From Tetrahymena thermophila SB210 (Eukaryota; Ciliophora; Oligohymenophorea; Hymenostomatida; Tetrahymenidae): a stretch of 64,000 bases of DNA. A model generated the notes under the pieces. The model was not told where the DNA came from. It did not search any database and saw only the letters and a program-made list of their open reading frames with translations. The translations under genes and the position numbers were made by a program. This document shows positions 12,679 through 24,376 of this stretch, piece by piece (within the stretch, counting starts at the first letter, position 1; each line of letters begins with the position of its first letter). Location: assembly GCF_000189635.1 (NCBI RefSeq), contig NW_002476412.1, positions 186,001-250,000 on the forward strand, in the 5' to 3' direction.

Positions 12679-15600
12679 ATGCGAATATTAATCCCCTTAT
12701 TGATATTTATTTAATAACTAAGCTAATTTGTATGGTCACAGAATTCTAATATAAATTTAGTATATTCGCCATTTTACTTAAATAAAATAGATTTTACAGA
12801 AGATTAAGGAATACCTCTCACTATTAGAGTTGCGTAAGATAAAGATTTAGTTTTTATATCATTAGGATTTAAGGGCATATAAGTAATGGATGAAACAGGT
12901 AGCAAATTAATCTTTAAATCAGCTTTAGGTAGAGATTACATAAGCGCCTTTGATGTAACTAGTGATGGCAATTATATTTTAGTAGGATTGAATTCAGAAA
13001 TCAAGGTTTACCAATTCATTAATCCTCTAAATTAATTAAATTTACCATAATAGTTTATTTAAGTAGGATAATGTAATTTTCCAACTCAAGTGGAAGATTT
13101 AATTTATGTAAAAGATATAAAAATAGCTGTAGCCGTTGGAATGCTAGGAAGTGTTGTTGTCTATGATGTTGAAGTAATGTCAGAAGTATATATTCTATCA
13201 ACTTATACTGTTGATACTCTTCAGATTACTGGCGTATCTGTTTCTGACGATGGTCACTGGATTTATTTGGCTTGTGATATTGTAGGAGTAGTTGTTTTAA
13301 AGATAAATATAATTCCTCCTTAGATTCCTAATGATAAAAGATAAGCAACTTTACTTAATGCTGCAACAGGTGTCGGATATAGGAAAAGTTGGTATGCTAC
13401 TGCAACACATGATTAATAAATTTTATTTGAAGTAGAGATGTGGTTTGGCCTATTTTATGCACCATTTAAAAACGTACTGGCAAGTAGTGAAAGCTAATAC
13501 CCTCTTAAATTAAATTTCACTGGTTTTTGGCCATTTTCACAAATTAGTCCTACTACATACATCCTCTTGATTTCATCTAATGATAATTTGCTTTTTGTAG
13601 CAGCTAGATCGCAAGGTATTTTCATATTTGACATCAGCTAGAGAGATAATTTTAGATTTTATCATTAGATTTAAGTTGATGCCCTCGCTTAATCAGGCGT
13701 TTTCTCTAGAACTGAGCAATATTTATATTATTCAAATTCGATCAGCGTGTATACATTTGTACAAAATAAACCTAATCTTAATAATCAATATCCTAATATT
13801 TTCAACACCAATTAAGCCATTGAATTAAGTATGGATGGAATTTACAAATGGAGGTGCTACGTAGATCCTACGGATAACTATTTGATCGGAGCGTTTGATT
13901 ATTCTGGATTTTACATAATGCCTTTCTATTAAGACCCATATAAGTTAAATTTAGACACTTCAATTAGATTGAGTATTGAGTCTGATTCAGCCTACTTAGA
14001 CCCCGATGGAAAATATCTTTACATTCCTTCTTTATATTCTGAAAATTTATTAACTGTATTACAGATTAAGCCAGACAGTACTGATCCAACCAATTCATAA
14101 AATATATCTATTATGAACCCAAAAATAGTTTATTCTTATCATACAGACACAGTTTAAATGTCTGAATCAATTAAATTTAGCAAGGATAGGCAGTACGCAA
14201 CTATAACTCACTCAACTGGAATCTTAATATTCAACACAACAAACCCTCTTGACTTTAAACTGATCAAATATTGGGAAAATCCATCATTCATAAGTGGAGA
14301 AAATCAAGGAGCTGTAATAACTCACGATAACAAGTGGATTGTTAGCACTGTTAGAGCTTATGGAATTTATGCTTTAAGTTTTACTGATAAAAATAACATT
14401 ACTTTAGTGGACTATATAGAAACTTTAGGTGGAGAGGGGATAGAATTATCAATTCTAACTGATCAATATGCTTATCTAATGGATGGAATGCTTGGTTTTG
14501 CTATAATAGACTTATACTCTTTACCTAAAATAGATATAATCTCCAGAGTTAGCTTACCTGGCTGGACAAGTATGATATAGCCTTTGTTTGATGAGTAGTA
14601 TATGCTTGTCGGTTAAATGGAAAAGGGTATGCTTTCTCTACTTACTATAAAAGACAAAATAAATCCAAGGAAAATTAGTGCTTACTAAAGAGATAAGCAG
14701 TATTGTGTATCTATTTGCATTCCAAATGATTAGTCTTTTGTTTTTATTGCTGGACCTCAAGGAATAATTAGTCTTCCTCTAACAAGCAAAGTAATGATTC
14801 ATACAGAGGTAAGCTAATTAATATCAAATGGTAGTACAAATACTACACAAAAATTTGATTAAAAACTATCCCTAGTAAACACTACTGGATTAAGTTAGGA
14901 TGACTTTGTCTTTTCTGTAGGATAGATTATCTAGTTAAATTTTGTTATACTCTATCCTCAAGATAATATGAAGATCACTTCTTTACATATTTATTAGAAT
15001 GATTAAGTCTTAGATTTACCATACTTTATGTCCTATAATCCCTCAACATAAACTTTAGTAATGGCTATCAGTCAGTAACTACTTTAGAATATTGCTGGTG
15101 GAGTCGCTTTAAACACTATTCTTGTTGAAACTGTGATTCCACTATCTACAAATAACTTCATATATGATGCTGATGATGCTGATGATTTAGCAGTTACTAA
15201 TTCTGATTAAGCATAATTTATTATCAATTATTTGTAACACTAAGGAATAATTAATGACAAATATACTTTAAATTCTGGGTTTAATCCTAATAACTACTAA
15301 ATATTTGATGACAATTTCCTTAAAGGTTAAATTCTTACTAACGTTACTTCAAAAGACTACCAAAAAGCCTCTCAACAATTTATAAAAAAAGTTATCATTA
15401 CTTTAATATAATCTCAGTTTGTGAATTCTGTTATTTATTATGTAAGACCATCTCTATTTTTCTACTACTAAAGTTCCTCTCCTTCCATTTAAACATTATC
15501 AGATTAAGTTGTTATTGAAATTCAATCAAATGTAAATGATGGGATTTTTGTTTAGCAAATTTACCAAGGAGTGATTTCGTCAACTTCTTCTACTTTTAAT

Positions 15601-17967
15601 TATCTAAGGCTTAGTGGGTAGCTTAATTTAGTCAATAATATTTTATAAAATAAAATAATATTTGCTAATAAAACAGTAATACATATGGATGATTAAATAA
15701 ATAATTCTACTTAAATGTTAAATATAACTATTTCTGATTCTATTAATTTTCCAATTGCTTACATCCTTCCTCTTAATAGATGTAATTTTATTACCCTAAA
15801 ATAGTAAATATAAGAAAATCCTAATAGTACTTTACAGTAACAAATCAATAGACTCTTTTCGAACTCAGAAGTTGCTATTGAGGAGGATCTATCAATCATA
15901 TTTGCTGATAACACATTTTAAACTTCAGATGCTTAAACAATTACATATACAACTATGTACACGAAAGGAGATGTTGATAATGAGGAAGGGTATAAAAAAT
16001 TGACTTAGGACTTCTGGCTATAATAAGAAGGCAGCACAAAATTGTCATTCCATGGTACTGTACCTACTGATTCGTATCTAGAAGTTTTTTCATTTAAAGT
16101 GAATGCTACTGATGGTTACACTTATAAAATTAGTAAATTTTAAATTAAGATCTACGCAATACCTTTTTCTTATATTTTTAATCTTCTACTTAAAATTCTT
16201 GGTCCATTCTTTGCAATAATTGGTATCTACCAAAAAAGATGCATTATTCTAAACATGATATTTAAGAATAGTGTGCACTTCGATGAAGAAATTGTTGAAT
16301 GTAATTAAAAATATGTTAAAAAAATCATTATGCTTGGTGATAGCCATTAAGACTCAAAAATTATTGTGAACCTCTTATTTGCAAAAATTGAGTAAGAGTA
16401 ATCGAAAAAAAAAAATGTATAAAAATAAGAAGAAATAAATCATACTAACCCTTCGATGATAGATGAGGGTCATCCTTATTGTAATGATTAATAATTAGAT
16501 GAAAATAATATTATTAAAATGGTTTAGCAAACAAAGTTAATGACAACTAATAAACCTCCAAAGGTAGTTAATATCAAAAAGACAAAAAATCAACTTAGTG
16601 CTTTTAAATCTTAATAAAAAACTCACCCCGCTGAAAAGCTTTATTTAAAGTAAGATGGAAGTATGAGCATGTCTAAAATAATTAAAGATATAATATCTTT
16701 TAATTTAATGAAAGTTAGACAAATTAACTAGAATAATATTGCTGATTTGAAAAATGTAAATTCCAGGTTATATAGAGGCATAAGATCTCATGCAGCAAGA
16801 TATTTACTTTAGTTAGATAAAAAATCATAGCTTGTTTATGAGTTCATTAAAAGTTATTGCTATGAATATTTGTAAAAATCCTTAAATGATTGGTACAAGG
16901 CTTTGGTCAATTTAGACTATAAATAAGAGACAGATGATAAAGGCATTTTAACAATCTTCCCTCAACTCTCTATAAACGTATAAAATTTAATAAAAATTAT
17001 ATTTTAAATAAATATTTTATCAATCGAAGAAATGTCTTAAATTAATAATTTCACTTAACTTATTAAACATTCAACAAATAAACAACTTGATATTAACTTC
17101 TTCCTCATCAGAGAAGTATTATATGCTGATGCTCTCGGTTATTGCTCACACATACCTTCCGTTCTATAGCCCTCTGTAGGAGAATCAATTCATTTACATT
17201 CATATGAAATTTTATAAATTATTGCTTTTAAAAAAGAGTAATACAAAAATAGTTGTGTGAGATTCTTAATGAGCATGCTTAATTTAGATTATAATAAATA
17301 TGGAGTTTCTAAAAATTTAAGGCTTCCTAAATGGTTATAATTAGATTAAAAACATGGTATTTTAATGATTTATGGTACACCTTCTACTGAAGATATAGAT
17401 GAAGTACTAATTAGAGTATATGATCTTAGTGGATATGTAATAAAATAATTCTCTTTAAAAGTTTAAGCTTCTGAAAAATAAAAATTTGTAAAAGATGAAT
17501 CTCTATTTAGCATACCTGATGAAAGTGACTCCTTATTTTAATTAGATTAAGTTTTAGATGATAATTAGTAATTGAGTTAGAATTGTACATTTAATATCTA
17601 GCAAATTTCTCCAATATATAACAAAAGAGAAAGATAAAAAACTTATAAGTCAATTTATAAAAATTCTACAGATTTTAGTCCCTAAAAATAAGCCAATGAA
17701 ACATTTAACTCAGATACATTTTTTTTCTAATAACAACATATTTTAAAGTCAAAAACAAAGGATCCTGTTAGTATTTAACTTTATGAATTCTAAAAAAGAG
17801 ATAATAGTAAAAATTCATTTATAAAACATAATGAAACAATATCTTTCTCTCATTAAAACTCATTATTTCCATTTAAAACAAATAATGATTTAATTTCTTT
17901 AAACTATCAAGAAACTATTAATGAAACTTAAATAACAAATTAAGACACATTATATAAAGAAAAGTGA
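12679..17967 (+). CDS. Giant LVIVD/beta-propeller type-I membrane protein (copy 2)
   Basis: A single exon of 1762 codons in the ciliate code, ATG at 12679 and TGA at 17965-17967. It is the paralogue of the gene at 485-5752, with nearly the same length and order of parts: short hydrophobic signal peptide (MRILIPLLIFI), propeller repeats (GHWIYLACDIVGVVVL, GFAIIDL, SLPGWTSM), a cadherin-like stretch with FKVNATDGYTYK near residue 1140, a membrane span after it (FNLLLKILGPFFAIIGIYQ), and a Gln/Asn-rich cytoplasmic tail with a second CADG-like patch (LRLPKW). The two copies are the same strand, 6.9 kb apart, and too diverged at the DNA level to be a recent duplication. Function unknown; surface receptor or adhesin is a guess from the layout. 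Confidence 0.9.
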
Positions 17968-18335
17968 AGTTTTTTTATTTTATGTATATTTTCTTTTTAT
18001 TATTGCTTTTATTTATTTAATGAATTGATCTATTTTTAAAATAATTTTTTAATCTTAGCCTACCCTAAGAAAATAGTTATAAGTTATTATTTTTAAATAT
18101 CTGGTAAATATTATTATATTTAATTTGAATCTGGGTTAATAATCTAAATATAATATTAATATCTATTTATCTTCTTTTAGGTAATTTATTTAGAGTCTTA
18201 CTTTCTTTAATTTTATTCAGTTTTATAATTTGTATATAATATAAACAGTTAATCAATTGATTAATAAAATAAATTAATTCTTAAATCTAAAAAAATATGT
18301 TTAATAAATTATTAATTATCTTTTTATAAGTAAAT
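17968..18335. other. AT-rich spacer
   Basis: Between the TGA of the second giant gene and the start of recognisable Cys-rich repeat remnants. No feature seen. Confidence 0.4.
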
Positions 18336-19800
18336 TTTATTTAGGTACTCCTGGCTAAGTAGTATATTGCTCACCTTTAACAGATGTATCATGTTTGTGA
18401 TATACTGATAGGAGTATCTGATAATAAGTATCTTCAAGTAAATTATATATATCTTATTATGATGATGCTTAAATCTTAATAGGAATACTTGGAACTTACT
18501 ATGCTTCTTGTCTTCTTGTAAGATTATAAAATTCATTTGTTGAAAGTAGCTTAAACAGTTGTACTAATACTGCTTACTTTTCTGGAGAAATATAATGAGT
18601 TGAAAATACAAGAAATCGTATGACAAATAGTCGTTTGGTAAAACGGATTGTCTGTTTGTAATATAGGAACTTTAAATTCAATAAAATAAATGCTAATAGT
18701 GATTAATCTAGTTGTGTTTCTAATACTGGTAGTTACTCTAAAAATAATGGTTGGACAGACTCAGATTGTAATATTTGTAATGATGATACTTTGAATTCAA
18801 CAAATTAAAAGGCTAATACTGACTATTCATCTTGTTTAGCTAGTCTAGGTGTTGATTCAGATTGTGCTGCTTACAATTCAGGAACTTCAAATAAAATAAA
18901 TGTAATGGCTAATAGTGATAAAAATCTTGTGTTGTCAGTATAATCTAGAATGATTGGACTGATTAAGATTGTGGTGTTTGTAATGCAAATACTATAAATT
19001 CATCAAAAGTAGAAGTAAATAGTCATAATTCATCTTGTTTAAATAGTTCAGATAGCGAATTAGAGTAGGTGACAGGAATGATTCAGATTGTGCTGCTTTT
19101 ATTGCAAGAACTTCAAATGTAATAAAATTAAAATCTAATATTAGAACCACTATTTCTTGTGTAACTGTATGCATTGGAAACACACTTTGATTTATTAGAT
19201 TGTGATTGTGCTACTTGTAATACAGGTACTTCTAATTCAACAAAAGTTAAAGCTTTTTAGTAACTATCCTCTTTTGTATAAGTACTGGTAGTAGTAAAAG
19301 AAATAGTTGTTAGAATGATTTAGATTGCATTACTTGAAATGCAGGAATATCACACTCAACAAAATTAAAAGCTAATAATGACTAACATTATATTGTTAAT
19401 TCAGGATGCCGTAAATATAATAGTGGTTGAACTGATTCAGATTAAGCTGCTTGTAATGCAAATACTTAAAATTCATCAAAAGTAAGTGCAAATTGTGACT
19501 AAAATTATTGTTCAGCCTTTTAGGGAGCTGCTCTAGAAGTAGCGGTTGAACCTATTCCTATTGTGCTGCATGCTAAGCATATACTTCAAATTAAATAAAA
19601 GTTATAGTTAATAGTTATTAATCTTCTTGAGTTATTAATACAGGTAGCTTTACTAGAAACAGTGTTTGGACTGATTCAGATAGTGTTGTATCCAATTCAG
19701 GTACAGCAAATTCTAAAAATAAATATGAAATCTGATGAAAGTAGCCATGTTACTACTTTTAAAGGATAGGGTGCAAATGTTCCATGTAAATAGACTAATG
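18336..19800 (+). pseudogene. Decayed Cys-rich tandem-repeat surface-protein gene
   Basis: About ten degenerate repeats of roughly 110-120 nt. The consensus reads TKLKANSDQSSCVS, then TGSxSRNxGWTDSDCAAC, then NAGTSNS on the plus strand. Good examples start near 18650, 18760, 18850, 18950, 19060, 19200, 19330, 19430 and 19660. Upstream (18340-18600) is a less repetitive Cys-containing part. Spaced CxxC pairs plus Ser/Thr/Asn-rich linkers are typical of ciliate secreted or GPI-anchored surface proteins, including immobilisation-antigen-like families. The reading frame is lost several times by TGA stops and small indels (for example TGA in the first 100 bases and frame changes between neighbouring units), and no signal peptide or C-terminal anchor was found. 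Introns could explain some gaps but not all. Confidence 0.6.
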
Positions 19801-20304
19801 TTCCTAAGGTGGCAATAAACAGGTTTTGTTTTAAAATTATTTGCAAATAATCGATATACATAAAATAACTGCATTGAATCTTGTGTAACCCCTAAATAGA
19901 TAACATCAATTTTGAATTATTATTTTTGTGGTCTACATAACAATTAAATCATATTTTAAAATTTTAGTTTTAAAGGTATTACCTAACCTGAGTATCTGAT
20001 TAAATTAAATAAAAAATATCAAGTTTTGATTTGCACTTAATAAATATTTAAATTAAAAGCAAAAGTATAAAAATAGTTTGCTTTTTATCTGCTATTAATA
20101 AATTATAATAAATTCATTGTAAAAAGTAAACTGTGAATTACACTTTTAGTAAAAAAGTTTGATAAACTCCTATACATGTATAACACTAAATAACGAAGCA
20201 ATTTTATTTGCATACTGTTTTACATTATGATAATAATAATAATATTTATTAATTTATGCTTCTGCTGATTAATGAATAATTAGGAGATTTTTAAATTTTT
20301 TTAA
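19801..20304. other. AT-rich spacer
   Basis: Sequence between the Cys-repeat remnant and the 3' end of the minus-strand gene at 20305. No exon or RNA recognised. Confidence 0.4.
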
Positions 20305-22428
20305 TCATCTGAATTGGACCATGTAAGAATCCTTGTGCTTAGGATCAGCCAATCTGAAGATGGGCATATTTTGAGTACCATCCTAATAGAAATTGATATT
20401 TTATTAATAAATATCTTATCTAATAATTATTTTATTTAATTAATTACCCAATGAGCAGGTTGGTGTTTAGCAAATCTTTGAGAAACCAAGTTAGGAATCC
20501 AGTAAGTATCAGCTCTTAACAAGTGACCGGGTTATCTACCGTACCATCTGGTAGCTTCAGGAATGCTATTAATGAATTAATTAAATTTTTAATAAATCAT
20601 ATATAATAGGATAATTTTTTTAAAGCAATTATTAATAAAAGTGAAATAAATATTAAGAGGTTTAAGAAATTCTAATTTATTTAAAGAATTATTTACTTGT
20701 TTTGAACAGTAGGAATTCTGATGTATTTAAGAGCCTTCATGACATTGTCGTAACATCTGACATCCCAACTAAATTATTTTAGAAAATAAGTTAATTTAAT
20801 TAGTTGTAAGACAAAAAATAGCTTTTGTATTATCAATTGAAAATAATGTTTACTGGTTCCATCTATCAGCAGCAGCAACGATTTGACCGTGACCACTGAA
20901 GGGGAAGGGATTACCCAAATGATCCAAAACCTTAGCAGCAAAGGCGTACATAACGAAAACTCTAGCGTAGAAGTTTCTTAAAGGTAACTTTATTCATATA
21001 AAGAAAAATATTAATACATAATTAGCAATCATCAATTTATAATTCCTGTAATTAACTATCTAACTAACTATTTTATAATGCATATTAGTGTTGTATCTTC
21101 GTATATTATTAGCATTTATTTTTAATTTCTTATATCTGTTATTTCAAAAGAATATTTTAGATTTTTTGCATCATTTTATTGATTTAAATAAGTAAGTATT
21201 TCCCTTTTGCAATAGCATATTTACATCCTTTAAATAAATTATAACACTGTATTGCTTGCTATAAATCTTTTGTAAATCCTATTTATTAAAGGTCTATTTT
21301 CTTCATTTTTTGATTCTTTTTTTTCCAATTAAATTTTTATATGATTCCAAAATCAATTTCGTTTGACTTAAACTAGTTTATAAGAGCGAATAACCTATTA
21401 TTAGCTTTTTCATTGATTATTCAATTAAGGATCAAATCATTGTTGTATGCCTTTTTGTTAAATATATCTTTATATCTTAAAGGAGTATCATGCAAGAAAT
21501 AAAATTGGTTTTTTTTGATTCGATTAAAGAAGAAATTGGATATTCTATAGAAATCAATATATTTTTCAATAAGAGCTATAAAGATCTGCTTTTATTCGAA
21601 ATAGTTAGTTAATTAGTTAATTATTTAGAATTATCTGAATTAGTGGTAGAAATGGAGTTTTTTTTTTTACTTCTCTGAGAATTAAGTAAGAGAGACCGAA
21701 ACCACCGAGGAACTTTTCGTAGGTCCAGTTTCTGTAGAAGGTGTGGTTGGGAGGGATCAAAACGTATCTATCAACAACTTGATTGAAGGAGAGAGATCTC
21801 AAAGGTCTCAACAACTATTTTGAAAATGAAAATGAAATTAATAGGACTAAAAAACAGCTTTTAATCAATTTAAAATGTCGCATTCTAACAATCCCTATTT
21901 TCGTTTAACTTTTGCTGTATATTTTTTTGTTTTGATTTGCTCAACTTTACAGTTTAAACTATCTTTTTGCAAAAATTAAAATTGATGCTATTTAATTTTG
22001 AAATGATTTGTTTGGATGAATATCAAAAATTTTCTGCTTTTACTTCAGCGAAGTCACTCTTGAACTTTTCAGAGGGTTCGAGGAAGTATTCTTAAGTCTT
22101 TCTGTTGAAGACAGGTGAGAAGTTTTCATCTTCATAATCTTGAGACTTCAATTCGATGTTGGAAATCATTTTATCGTCATAGGCGTCCTAATGAATTTAT
22201 AAAGAGATATTATGATAATTGCAAAAGAAAATGAAGTAATTTGATGCAAGAATAAGCTAACTATTTTTGAATTTGAATAGCTTTCTAACTGTTCTAAAAC
22301 ATTTTTATCACAAAATTGGACGCTTAGCTTTATTTTTTGCTTCAAATTAAAATAATTTGTTTTTAAATCCCTACAGCTTCTTCCTTAGTGCTGAACCATA
22401 ACTTGGCTTGTCCTTCCTTGACTGGCAT
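20305..22428 (-). CDS. Conserved 247-aa protein, probably mitochondrial, highly expressed
   Basis: Seven exons on the minus strand with matching phases: 22375-22428, 22044-22187, 21671-21814, 20854-20987, 20697-20768, 20448-20565 and 20305-20382 (744 nt, 247 aa). All introns are GT-AG; the third is 683 nt. The protein starts MPVKEGQAKLWFSTKEEA, has an acidic N-terminal third, then a hydrophobic or amphipathic middle (FLGGFGLSYLILRE, FYARVFVMYAFAAKVLDHLG) and a basic, aromatic-rich C-terminus ending SYMVQFR. Codons are the preferred set of strongly expressed ciliate genes (AAG, GGT, CTC, GTT), unlike its neighbours. I do not recognise the family. A ciliate-specific subunit of a mitochondrial respiratory complex would fit the length, composition and expression-type codon use, but that is inference. 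Confidence 0.85.
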
Positions 22429-23256
22429 CTCTTCTTTCTTTTGTATGAAATTTTCTTTTTTTTTCTTGATTTATTTTATTTATTTGCTTTGTTAATTTTC
22501 TTTCTTTTTTCAGATTTATTTTATTTTTTTCTTTTCCTTATTTTTTCCCTTCATTCATTTTGTTATTTTTACCTTTCAATGATTATTTCCATGTAAAATT
22601 TACATGGAAAATCCCTACTCCATCATTGTATTTATATGTATTTATTTATGTAGAAGAGTCATCGTATAGATGCAATTACTTTATTGATCTTTTGATATGT
22701 TCATTTTATTTATTTAATAAAATCAAAACTTAATTAAAAATTGAGTGAACCTACAAACCAATTCTTGTTAAATATCTTTTGAAGATATACTTGATTACTT
22801 ATTAATAACTATGTTTTGCATCAAATTAAATCCTAAATAAATTACTAAATAATAAATAAACAAATCAATAAAATCACTTTCAAATTATAATTCTTTCTTT
22901 ACTCTTCAAAAGTAAATTTTAGCTATCTCATTCATAAATTTAATTTTTAAAAATCATTAAATTTTATAATAGAAATTTATAATTAATTAAATTTTCAGTC
23001 AAAAGGTCTTTATTAAAAATTAAAAAATATTAAAAATTGAAAATATAATTTTATATTAAAAATATTTAAGATTGAGTTTAAAAGAATGTTTTTATACAAA
23101 AAAATTTTATCAATATATAAATAAAGTTTTTCTTTCTTCCTTTCCTTTAATTTTTCTTTCTTTTTGTATGCTTTGCTTGCAATTTTCTTATTAATTAATT
23201 TTTGTTAACATATCCATAAATTTTTGTATTATTGCAAAGAAAAAATATAAAAGGAA
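22429..23256. promoter_or_regulatory. Divergent upstream region of two housekeeping-type genes
   Basis: 828 bases separate the start codons of the minus-strand 247-aa gene and the plus-strand 148-aa gene, so both promoters must lie here. It contains long T-rich tracts (22440-22560) that read as low-complexity Phe/Leu frames and are not genes. No named promoter element can be defended. Confidence 0.5.
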
Positions 23257-24376
23257 ATGCAAAACGCCTATCCCGAAATCACTGACTAACATCGTGAATT
23301 TTTAAAGAAACAAGGTTTGAAGGTTTATGAACCTAAGCCCCTCCCTGATTAAATCAATCCTTTTTCTAAAACATGTAATAAATTGATAACTCTAGGATAA
23401 ATATCTTGTTAGCTTTACCAATAATCGCTTTAAATATAATAGATAGAAATTCATTCAAAATCATTATTAAATAAATCTAAATATTTTGATTTTAGGCTAA
23501 CGCATTAAAAATATGGAATATTTACCAGTTTAGCTTAGATTTATAAAAATCTTATTATAATATACAGGAATTACAAGCAAACTATTTGGCAAACAATATT
23601 GAAATCATCAGTTTTAAAATTTCAATTAAATTATTATTATTTTAAATTGAAAAATATTTAGAATATTAGGTTTTCCATTCTACATATAACATAAAAAAGC
23701 ATGCAATATTATCTATTATAATTATGAATTAGTAATTTTAAGCAAGATAATGAATCTTATTTTTATTATATTTATTGGTGATTTTGTAAATTTCAATTTG
23801 TTTAATTTATTTATTTATAAAATTTAGACTGGATCACTAATGCCTTTATTATTGGTGTGAGTTTCTTGGCTAGAAGACATGCCCTTAAGGTTGGAGCTCC
23901 TCGTATCTTCTGGTCAGGTTGTATTGTTGGTGTTCCTCTCGCTGCAATTATCTCAAGAGGTAAAAGTGACTAACTCGATGAACTTGTTGGTGCCAGGTAT
24001 AATTAGATGATAGTTTATATATATTTAGAAGTTTATTAAGGATAAGAAAATATATTTATTTTAACCTAATAGAAGTTAAAGATATTAAAAATTAGAAATG
24101 ATACTATTGATTAGATCAATAAAAAGAAATAAAATATTTGAACCTTTATTTTTAAAACAAAACATTTAAATCTCATTTAAAAGCAAGTAGAATTTACATA
24201 TTTTTATTATAAACAGAAAAACTCTTGAATAAAAGCTTGAATATGCTCCAATCACAAGAAGAGCTTGGGAAAGAGCTTTGGCTACCAATTAGGAATATCA
24301 AAATGAAATCAAAACCCAAATTCAAGATTTATAAGCAGAAATTGCTGCCAAAAAAGTTGCTGCTAAGTTAGAATGA
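23257..24376 (+). CDS. 148-aa single-span membrane protein, probably mitochondrial
   Basis: Three exons, 23257-23374, 23828-23996 and 24217-24376, joined in phase to give 148 aa and a TGA stop. The N-terminus is MQNAYPEITDQHREFLKKQG. Residues ~40-82 are hydrophobic (WITNAFIIGVSFLARR, IFWSGCIVGVPLAAIIS) and could be one or two spans. The C-terminal third is a charged coiled coil rich in Ala, Lys, Glu and Gln, ending AAKKVAAKLE. Codon use is of the highly expressed type, as in the divergent neighbour at 20305-22428, with which it may share regulation. I do not recognise a family. The look is that of a small accessory subunit of an inner-membrane complex; this is inference. Confidence 0.85.

Noticed and set aside
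13628-13828. 66-codon frame inside the second giant gene
   Set aside because: Out of frame with the long ciliate-code frame that covers the whole region.
22408-22596. Open frame rich in Phe and Leu
   Set aside because: Product of a T-rich low-complexity tract in an upstream region; no coding character.
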